Positions 5,800 through 10,387 of a stretch of DNA of 10,387 bases are shown piece after piece (within the stretch, counting starts at the first letter, position 1; every line of letters starts with the position of its first letter). The DNA comes from Deltaproteobacteria bacterium (GTDB lineage Bacteria; Desulfobacterota; BSN033; UBA1163): positions 1 through 10,387 of the forward strand of contig VGRU01000120.1 of NCBI GenBank assembly GCA_016875255.1, written 5' to 3'. Below the pieces are notes generated by a model that made no database searches, had not been told where the DNA came from, and saw nothing but the letters and a program-made list of their open reading frames with translations. Position numbers and translations under genes: made by a program.

Positions 5800-7104
5800 T
5801 CAATAAATCTCGAACAGAGACGGAATAAAAGTGATGAGATGTGGAAAGATGAACAGCAGGGCGGCGCAAACGATCATGCCGATCAAAAAGGGATAGACCC
5901 CGCTGTAAATCTCGCCGAAGGGCACCTTGGTGATATTTCTGACCACAAAGACATTGACGGCCACAGGAGGAATCACGACCCCGATCATCACAAAAATATG
6001 GAGGATGACGCCAAACCATATGGGATCGTAGCCCAACTTGATGACGATGGGGAAAAAGATCGGAGTGGCCAGAACCATAAAGGCGAGGTCATCGATGAAA
6101 GAGCCGCCGATCTCATAAATCAGCAGAATGAAAATCATGATCAGGAAAGGCGGATAAGGGAGTTGTCCGACCCAATCGGCAGCCAGGATGGGGATCTTCG
6201 TCACCACAAGAAAATGCCCCAGGATGGTGGAGCCTGCAATCAGCATGAGGACCATACATGCGGTTCGTAAAGACTCTGCTACGGACTTAACGAATCCATC
6301 GAAATTGATGTCCCTTTTGAGAACCGATAAAAGGAGAACGGCGAATGTCCCTGCGCTCCCTGCTTCCGTGGGTGTAAAGAACCCTTTGGCCATCCCTCCG
6401 GTCACAATGATGAAGATCAGGATGACCCATATCACCTCTTTGAGTGACCGCCATCTCTCCTTCCATGTCGATTTTTCACCCTTGGGGCCCAAAGAAGGGT
6501 CGATCTTGCACCATCCATAGATGATGAAAATAAACAATGAGGTAATAATCAGCCCTGGAACAATCGCAGCCAGAAATAACTTACCAATGGATGTTTCAGT
6601 AATCATTCCAAAGACAATAAGGGTGACGCTCGGCGGAATGAGACTGCCAAGAGTGCCTGAAACAGCGATGATCCCTGTGGAGAGTTTCTTCTTATAATGG
6701 TATCGATCCATCTCGGGATAAGCCACACTGCCAAAGGTCGCTGCCGTGGCAATGGCTGATCCTGTCACCGTTCCGAAGGCGGCCGCTCCACCCACCGTTG
6801 CCATCGCCTGTCCACCGGGGATATGTCCGATAAATTTGAAGGACGCATCATACAATCTCTTTGCAATCCCGGCATTAAAAGCAATCTGCCCCATGAGGAC
6901 AAAGAGGGGAATCACGGTAAATCCATAATTGGCAAAGACATCGAAGATATCTTTGGCCAAAAGATTTAGCCCGGCCTTAAAGGAAACAATATAGCTGAAC
7001 CCAAGAAACCCAATGATGGCCATGGCAAATCCCAGTTCGATCCCGGTGAGGAATAAGGCAAGCACGGCAGCCAGGCCTAAAATCCCAATCGTCGTCTCAC
7101 TCAT
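5800..7104 (-). CDS. dctM: TRAP transporter large permease, DctM family
   Basis: A 434-residue inner-membrane protein, the usual size for DctM, almost entirely hydrophobic with about 11-12 predicted transmembrane segments. DctM is the ion-coupled transport subunit that works with DctQ and the periplasmic DctP to take up organic anions. Family features: an N-terminal ATIGILG-like helix pair, FVLMGQIAFNAGI (about 68-80), the loop GGAAAFGTVTGSAIATAATFG (about 105-125), GTLGSLIPPS (150-159), FFTPTEAGSAG (about 246-256), and a second-half repeat with GGSFIDDLAFMVLATPIFFP and GVVIPPVAVNVFV. The ATG at 7104 has GGAGGG upstream and overlaps the dctQ stop by 8 nt, indicating translational coupling. 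The stop at 5800 is followed by a GC-rich hairpin. The substrate cannot be read from this subunit. Confidence 0.95.
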   Translation of the reverse strand: MSETTIGILGLAAVLALFLTGIELGFAMAIIGFLGFSYIVSFKAGLNLLAKDIFDVFANYGFTVIPLFVLMGQIAFNAGIAKRLYDASFKFIGHIPGGQAMATVGGAAAFGTVTGSAIATAATFGSVAYPEMDRYHYKKKLSTGIIAVSGTLGSLIPPSVTLIVFGMITETSIGKLFLAAIVPGLIITSLFIFIIYGWCKIDPSLGPKGEKSTWKERWRSLKEVIWVILIFIIVTGGMAKGFFTPTEAGSAGTFAVLLLSVLKRDINFDGFVKSVAESLRTACMVLMLIAGSTILGHFLVVTKIPILAADWVGQLPYPPFLIMIFILLIYEIGGSFIDDLAFMVLATPIFFPIVIKLGYDPIWFGVILHIFVMIGVVIPPVAVNVFVVRNITKVPFGEIYSGVYPFLIGMIVCAALLFIFPHLITFIPSLFEIY

Positions 7105-7579
7105 GTTTCCCTCCGGAGATCTTCAAGATATCACACAGAAGCACAAGGCACTGAACAAAACTGCAAATCCCCAACGCGTAAGCAACCGGATAGAAAGGCA
7201 TCATCAGAGTGGGCGAGACTTCCCCTGCTTTCTTCAGATCCAATCCATACTTTATCAATTCTATCCCGAGAATGAAAAAAAGCCCTATCCCCAGGCATCT
7301 CGTCAATAGACTAAAAACGTTTCTCGTTTTTTCAGAGAATCTCATCACAAGAAAATCCGTATAGACATGCCCCTTCATCCACGAGGTATAGGGAAGAGAA
7401 AATCCGATGACGATCGCTCCTGAAAAGGCGACGATCTCAAAGGTTCCAACGATGGGTTTTCTAAAGGACCTTAAGATAATATCAGCAACCGTCAAAAACA
7501 TGATGAACGAAAGGCTGACTCCTCCGATAAAATTAATGCCTCGGGTGAGCTTCCAGACCTTATTTAGAAACCATCCCAT
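7097..7579 (-). CDS. dctQ: TRAP transporter small permease, DctQ family
   Basis: A 160-residue inner-membrane protein with four hydrophobic segments (about 14-35, 45-65, 87-108, 127-149), the DctQ topology. Family residues are present: the D33..R37...P42..G45..E48 pattern between segments 1 and 2, and GHVYTD (70-75) after segment 2. The protein is the small membrane partner of DctM. The ATG at 7579 has AAAGGAG 6 nt upstream. The gap to dctP is about 100 nt and contains a stem-loop terminator (7639-7669), so dctQ-dctM is probably made at a lower level than dctP. It overlaps dctM by 8 nt. Confidence 0.93.
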   Translation of the reverse strand: MGWFLNKVWKLTRGINFIGGVSLSFIMFLTVADIILRSFRKPIVGTFEIVAFSGAIVIGFSLPYTSWMKGHVYTDFLVMRFSEKTRNVFSLLTRCLGIGLFFILGIELIKYGLDLKKAGEVSPTLMMPFYPVAYALGICSFVQCLVLLCDILKISGGKHE

Positions 7580-7638
7580 AATGGGCTCCTTTAAAAAATT
7601 TCGGTGACGAGATGGACAGGAATCAACTGGGTGAAAGT

Positions 7639-7669
7639 AAAAAGGGGGAAGGAAACGAATCCTCCCCCC
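7639..7669 (-). terminator. Attenuating intrinsic terminator between dctP and dctQ
   Basis: On the minus strand a 10-bp GC-rich stem (7660-7669 pairing with 7644-7653, one mismatch) with a 6-nt loop is followed directly by five Ts (7643-7639). It lies 13 nt past the dctP stop. Partial termination here would give more binding protein than permease, a common arrangement in binding-protein transporters. Confidence 0.75.
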
Positions 7670-7682
7670 TCATTCCCATCGT

Positions 7683-8699
7683 CTATTTCTGATATTTATA
7701 GATGGATTCGAGATAGAATCTCAGCACTTCATCTCCAGGAAGCCCCTTGTCTCTCATGCTCTTTACGTATTCATCATAAAGGGGTTTGAGCGTCTTTTCC
7801 CATTTCCGGTTCTCATCCACCGAAAGGGTGATGATCTTGTTGCCCCTTTGGACGGTGAAATCCTTTCCTGCCTTATCAATCTCATCCCAGCCTTTTCCAT
7901 GTTTATCAATCCATTCGGCGTTGATCTGTTCAATGATTTTCTGGTCACCTGGAGGAATGGAATCCCACTTAGCCTTATTCATGGCGATGAAGAAGGCAGA
8001 GCTGTAATACATTCCGGGCGCTTCCGTGGTAAATTTTACGACCTCGCCCCATTTCCATGCCTGAAGAGCTTCATAGGGTGCAATCGAACCTTCGACGACG
8101 CCTCTGCTCAAAGCCTCATAGGTTTCACCCATAGCCATCGCTACAGGAGCTCCTCCGAGGAGGGTGACAATCTTTGTGACCGCACCAAAGGCGCGAACTT
8201 TCATTCCTTTCATATCCTCAAGTTTTTCAACAGCTTTTTTAGTATGGAGAAGTCCGGGCCCATGGGCATGCATATACATCATCTTCACATCATCAAATTC
8301 CTTTGGCCTAAATTTGGCGACGTAATCATTGATCGTTTTCGTAATGGCCCACCCACTTTTGTGGCCAAGAGGAAGTTCGACTACCTCGGTCAGAGGAAAT
8401 CTTCCTCGCGTGTAGCCACAGACGGACATGCCGACATCCGAAAGCCCTTTTACAACTCCGTCATAGACTGCGGGGGCAGGCGTGAGGGTGCCGCCATAGT
8501 GCATCGTTACGACCACCCTGCCATTGGTCCTCTTCTCAATCTCCTTTCCCCATTCTGCGGCCAGCACGCTATGCTTATGAGGGGCAGGGAAAAAGATGGA
8601 GTAGCTGAGTTTGATCTGTGCAGAAGCAGGAGAAATGAAAAGCATCCATCCAAAAATTGAAACACATAATACTAAAGAAATAATCTTAAAACGTCCCAT
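7683..8699 (-). CDS. dctP: TRAP transporter periplasmic solute-binding protein, DctP family
   Basis: A 338-residue exported binding protein. Residues 1-27 form a signal peptide: basic start MGRFK, hydrophobic core, cleavage after PASA before Gln28. The mature protein shows DctP features: LAAEWGKEIEKRTNGRV near the start, the central MKGMKVRAFG (163-172), whose Arg169 corresponds to the arginine that clamps the substrate carboxylate in most DctP proteins, then GGAPVAMAMGETYEALSRG (182-200) and VVEGSIAPYEAL. It should bind a carboxylate ligand in the periplasm and pass it to DctQM. The ATG at 8699 has AAAGGAGG 5 nt upstream. It is the first gene of the TRAP operon, behind a leader of about 335 nt. 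Being next to a CoA ligase/mutase cluster suggests it imports the acid that the ligase activates, but the two operons have separate promoters. Confidence 0.95.
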   Translation of the reverse strand: MGRFKIISLVLCVSIFGWMLFISPASAQIKLSYSIFFPAPHKHSVLAAEWGKEIEKRTNGRVVVTMHYGGTLTPAPAVYDGVVKGLSDVGMSVCGYTRGRFPLTEVVELPLGHKSGWAITKTINDYVAKFRPKEFDDVKMMYMHAHGPGLLHTKKAVEKLEDMKGMKVRAFGAVTKIVTLLGGAPVAMAMGETYEALSRGVVEGSIAPYEALQAWKWGEVVKFTTEAPGMYYSSAFFIAMNKAKWDSIPPGDQKIIEQINAEWIDKHGKGWDEIDKAGKDFTVQRGNKIITLSVDENRKWEKTLKPLYDEYVKSMRDKGLPGDEVLRFYLESIYKYQK

Positions 8700-8767
8700 G
8701 AGATCCTCCTTTCATTTTTTGTTCCGTTATCCCGAAATGACTCAATTTAACTTTGTCTCTTTTTTTA

Positions 8768-8782
8768 GGATCACCTCCTTTT
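8768..8782 (-). promoter_or_regulatory. Perfect extended Shine-Dalgarno sequence in the dctP leader, without a start codon
   Basis: AAAAGGAGGTGATCC on the minus strand is an exact complement of the 3' tail of 16S rRNA (GGATCACCTCCTTT). It lies about 70 nt upstream of the dctP ATG, and no credible start codon follows at normal spacing. It may act as a ribosome standby site, or be the ribosome site of a lost leader peptide. Confidence 0.45.
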
Positions 8783-8818
8783 AAACAGAATTTGTCCCTC
8801 TGGGGGAGGGATTTTCTT

Positions 8819-8953
8819 AGAGTCTGTTTATAAACCAATGTTTTCAAAAAAGGTTGTCATTCCGGCGAAAGCCGGAATCCAGTAATTTCAAAACCTTCTG
8901 GATGCCGGATCATGTCCGGCATGACGGAAAAAGTGCATTTATAAACAGACACT
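8819..8953. mobile_element. MITE-like element of about 135 bp in the dctP leader
   Basis: The 16-bp terminal inverted repeats AGAGTCTGTTTATAAA (8819-8834) and the reverse complement of AGTGTCTGTTTATAAA (8938-8953) differ at one base. The interior has two strong hairpins: ATTCCGGC-GAAA-GCCGGAAT and ATGCCGGA-TCATG-TCCGGCAT. The outer GTCAT/ATGAC and ATCCAG/CTGGAT words also pair, so the whole interior can fold as one structure. CTTA occurs on both sides (8816-8819, 8955-8958) and could be a target duplication. No transposase is encoded. Confidence 0.7.
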
Positions 8954-9041
8954 ACTTAATATGACGAAAAGTAAATGTAATTATTCAAGGGAGAGAATGT
9001 TTTCCCCTCTTTTTTATCTCCACTTTGAGAATTTTTTAACA

Positions 9042-9069
9042 AGTATAACGGGTGGATTATTTTTGTCAA
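9042..9069 (-). promoter_or_regulatory. Strong sigma-70-type promoter of the dctPQM operon
   Basis: On the minus strand an exact TTGACA (9069-9064), a 16-nt spacer, then TATACT (9047-9042, 5 of 6 matching the -10 consensus). It is the best promoter match in the window. Transcription would begin near 9035, giving dctP a leader of about 335 nt that carries the MITE-like element and the extended Shine-Dalgarno site. Confidence 0.7.
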
Positions 9070-9140
9070 GTCATTTTTAAGAGCGCACCCTTTCACTCTC
9101 TGATTGCACTGATTAAAAAAAAGATTCCATAGATTTTTCA

Positions 9141-9167
9141 GAGATTTCTTGGCCTTTCAGAAATCTC
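9141..9167. promoter_or_regulatory. 9-bp inverted repeat between the divergent promoters
   Basis: GAGATTTCT (9141-9149) and AGAAATCTC (9159-9167) are exact inverted repeats separated by 9 nt. They lie 15 nt upstream of the -35 of the flavin-reductase gene and about 70 nt upstream of the dctP promoter. This could be a regulator site for either divergent unit. No U-tract follows. Apart from this site, the promoters and the MITE-like element, nothing else is seen in the 567-nt gap 8700-9266. Confidence 0.4.
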
Positions 9168-9181
9168 ACAGAAAACGAAAA

Positions 9182-9210
9182 TTGACAAAGATTTTTTAAT
9201 CTGATAAGAA
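9182..9210 (+). promoter_or_regulatory. Promoter of the flavin-reductase-like gene
   Basis: An exact TTGACA (9182-9187) is followed after 17 nt by TAAGAA (9205-9210), a weak -10 match. Transcription would begin near 9217, giving a leader of about 50 nt. Confidence 0.45.
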
Positions 9211-9236
9211 TCTAACCGGCAGAAGCAGTTCCTCGA

Positions 9237-9248
9237 AGCCGGCCGGCT
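9237..9248. promoter_or_regulatory. 12-bp perfect palindrome in the flavin-reductase leader
   Basis: AGCCGGCCGGCT is a perfect 12-bp palindrome 18 nt upstream of the start codon, just before the ribosome site. It may be an operator; it is too compact to form a normal hairpin. Chance occurrence is possible in GC-rich DNA. Confidence 0.25.
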
Positions 9249-9266
9249 CTCCAGGGAGAAAGACTG

Positions 9267-9926
9267 ATGTATTACGATCCGGAAAAAAATGACCACGGCC
9301 TTCCCCACAACCCCTTTAAATCCTGCGTGGTGCCTCGCCCCATTGGTTGGATCTCAACGGTCAGCCCCGGAGGGATACACAACCTTGCGCCTTACAGCCA
9401 GTTCCAGAACCTGACCTTCGATCCTCCCTACGTGATGTTTGCGGCCAACCAGAACACCCGGGGCAACCGTAAGGATTCGGTGGTCAACGCCGAGCAAGCC
9501 GGTGAATTCGTCTATAACATGGCAACCTACGACCTGCGCGAGGCAGTCAACCGTTCAGCCGCAGAAGTGGAGCCGGAGGTGGATGAATTTGAACTTGCCG
9601 GCCTGACCAAGGCGCCATCGGTCCGGGTAAAACCCTGTCGGGTTGCGGAGTCCCCGATTCAATTCGAGTGCCGCTACTACGGGACGCTGCGGTTGCCTGG
9701 CAATGGACCCATGGGCACCGTGGATGTGATCATTGGCCGGGTGGTTCTGATCCACATTAAAGACGACATCATTGCTTCGGACGGCCGGATTGATCTCCTG
9801 CGGATCCGCCCCTTAGCCCGGCTCGGTTACTATGACTATACAAGTGTGGAGTCTATCTTCGAAATGGTGATTCCTGACGCCAATGAAGCTCTGCTCGCAG
9901 GTCTTGAGGGTAAAAAGGAGAAGTGA
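9267..9926 (+). CDS. Flavin reductase-like protein (FMN-binding split-barrel, DIM6/NTAB type)
   Basis: A 219-residue cytoplasmic protein of the flavin-reductase-like split-barrel family, full length for the group. The characteristic FMN-binding region is near the N-terminus: PRPIGWIST (23-31) then NLAPYSQF (39-46), followed by the conserved RKDSVVNAEQAGEFVYN stretch (68-84) and a central SPIQFECRYY segment. Members bind FMN and reduce free flavin or act as small flavoproteins; the partner here is not evident. The ATG at 9267 has CAGGGAGAAAG upstream. It is transcribed alone, divergently from dctPQM, and ends 40 nt before a convergent gene. It looks richer in G+C than the neighbouring genes and uses more GCC/CGG-type codons, so it may have a different history. 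A role in the mutase pathway is not supported by position alone. Confidence 0.9.
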   Translation: MYYDPEKNDHGLPHNPFKSCVVPRPIGWISTVSPGGIHNLAPYSQFQNLTFDPPYVMFAANQNTRGNRKDSVVNAEQAGEFVYNMATYDLREAVNRSAAEVEPEVDEFELAGLTKAPSVRVKPCRVAESPIQFECRYYGTLRLPGNGPMGTVDVIIGRVVLIHIKDDIIASDGRIDLLRIRPLARLGYYDYTSVESIFEMVIPDANEALLAGLEGKKEK

Positions 9927-9966
9927 AGAGGCTGTTTGAAAGGGAAGTTGGTGGGATAGGCAGGAC

Positions 9967-10387
9967 CTATGTGATCAGTGAAGAAAGGGCTCTCTCCATT
10001 TCCAGTTTTTTTAATGTCCCCCTGTGATTCTCTATGAAGGATTCGATCCCGGCTTTCAATTTTAGTGAGACCATCTTCTCTCTTGGCAATTCTTCTTCCA
10101 GATGAGACACGGCGGAACGAAAAGATTCTATGATGCCTCTTGCAAAATCTTCCTTTCCAGCCTCTCCTGAGAACTGGATCGTTCCGTTCCCATATTTAAA
10201 TTCTCCTGCAAACGGATCCAGAAAACCGAACTCCTCCGATTTTTCAATGAGGGCCTTCTTAAACCCCTTCTTGAAGGTTCCTCCGGAAGAAAGGCTGTCC
10301 ACTATTCTCTCAGCGCTGAAAAGAAACTCCTGAAAGAGGAGAAGAACCTTCTTAAAGCCTTCCTCTCTTTCTGCCGGCGCTGCTTTT
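9967..10387 (-). CDS. Hypothetical protein (5' end outside window)
   Basis: The last 140 codons of a minus-strand gene whose frame stays open to the right edge. A GTG at 10302 could start a 111-residue protein, but the in-frame sequence upstream (EGFKKVLLLFQEFLFSAERI) looks like real helical protein and there is no ribosome site before the GTG, so a longer gene is more likely. The visible part is soluble, charged and mostly helical, with a distinctive GFLDPFAGEFKYGNGTIQF segment that looks like a short beta hairpin. I do not recognise the family. It converges on the flavin-reductase gene with a 40-nt gap and no clear terminator. Confidence 0.65.
   Translation of the reverse strand, partial: KAAPAEREEGFKKVLLLFQEFLFSAERIVDSLSSGGTFKKGFKKALIEKSEEFGFLDPFAGEFKYGNGTIQFSGEAGKEDFARGIIESFRSAVSHLEEELPREKMVSLKLKAGIESFIENHRGTLKKLEMERALSSLIT

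Noticed and set aside
7848..8660. Plus-strand open frame of 270 codons opposite dctP
   Set aside because: It is antisense to a well-supported DctP gene with a signal peptide and family motifs; its translation shows no recognisable protein pattern.
8768..8782. Remnant of a 16S rRNA gene end
   Set aside because: Only the last 14 nt match; the flanking bases do not resemble the 16S 3' helix region, so no rRNA gene is called.
1..10387. CRISPR array, tRNA, integrase or insertion sequence with transposase
   Set aside because: I saw no regularly spaced repeats, no cloverleaf-like sequence and no transposase or recombinase reading frame.

Overview
The window looks like a catabolic segment from an anaerobic, probably deltaproteobacterial (Desulfobacterota-like) chromosome. 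This placement is an inference from gene content (split B12 acyl-CoA mutases, a phenylacetate-CoA-ligase-type enzyme, a TRAP transporter) and from hairpin repeats in nearly every gap. No taxonomic marker gene is present.

Layout, left to right: positions 1-5653 carry a minus-strand cluster. In its own reading direction the order is: TetR-family regulator (5653-5036), B12-dependent acyl-CoA mutase large subunit (5052-3415, overlapping the regulator gene), stand-alone B12-binding small subunit (3215-2820), PaaK-like acyl/aryl-CoA ligase (2659-1316), and a second mutase large subunit (1116 to beyond the left edge). A consensus-like promoter and a CGAACG-N2-CGTTCG operator precede the regulator. 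Positions 5800-8699 hold a TRAP transporter operon dctP-dctQ-dctM, also on the minus strand. It is read from a strong promoter near 9042-9069 through a leader of about 335 nt that contains a small inverted-repeat element. Divergent from it is a plus-strand flavin-reductase-like gene (9267-9926). A partial gene of unknown function enters from the right edge on the minus strand (10387-9967).

Working model (inference): the TRAP system imports an organic acid, the PaaK-like ligase makes the CoA thioester, one or both adenosylcobalamin mutases rearrange its carbon skeleton, and the TetR protein senses a CoA ester. The substrate cannot be named.

The main point of interest is the mutase pair. Both large subunits have the methylmalonyl-CoA mutase fold, but several residues that define catalysis and specificity in the known enzymes are replaced, identically in both copies: Gln for Tyr89, Asn for Ser114, Met for Gln197, loss of Arg207, Asn for His244, Ala for His328 (P. 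shermanii numbering). They also carry an Asp at the position of Asp117 of 2-hydroxyisobutyryl-CoA mutase. These look like a distinct and possibly undescribed mutase subfamily with its own ligase, regulator and perhaps transporter.
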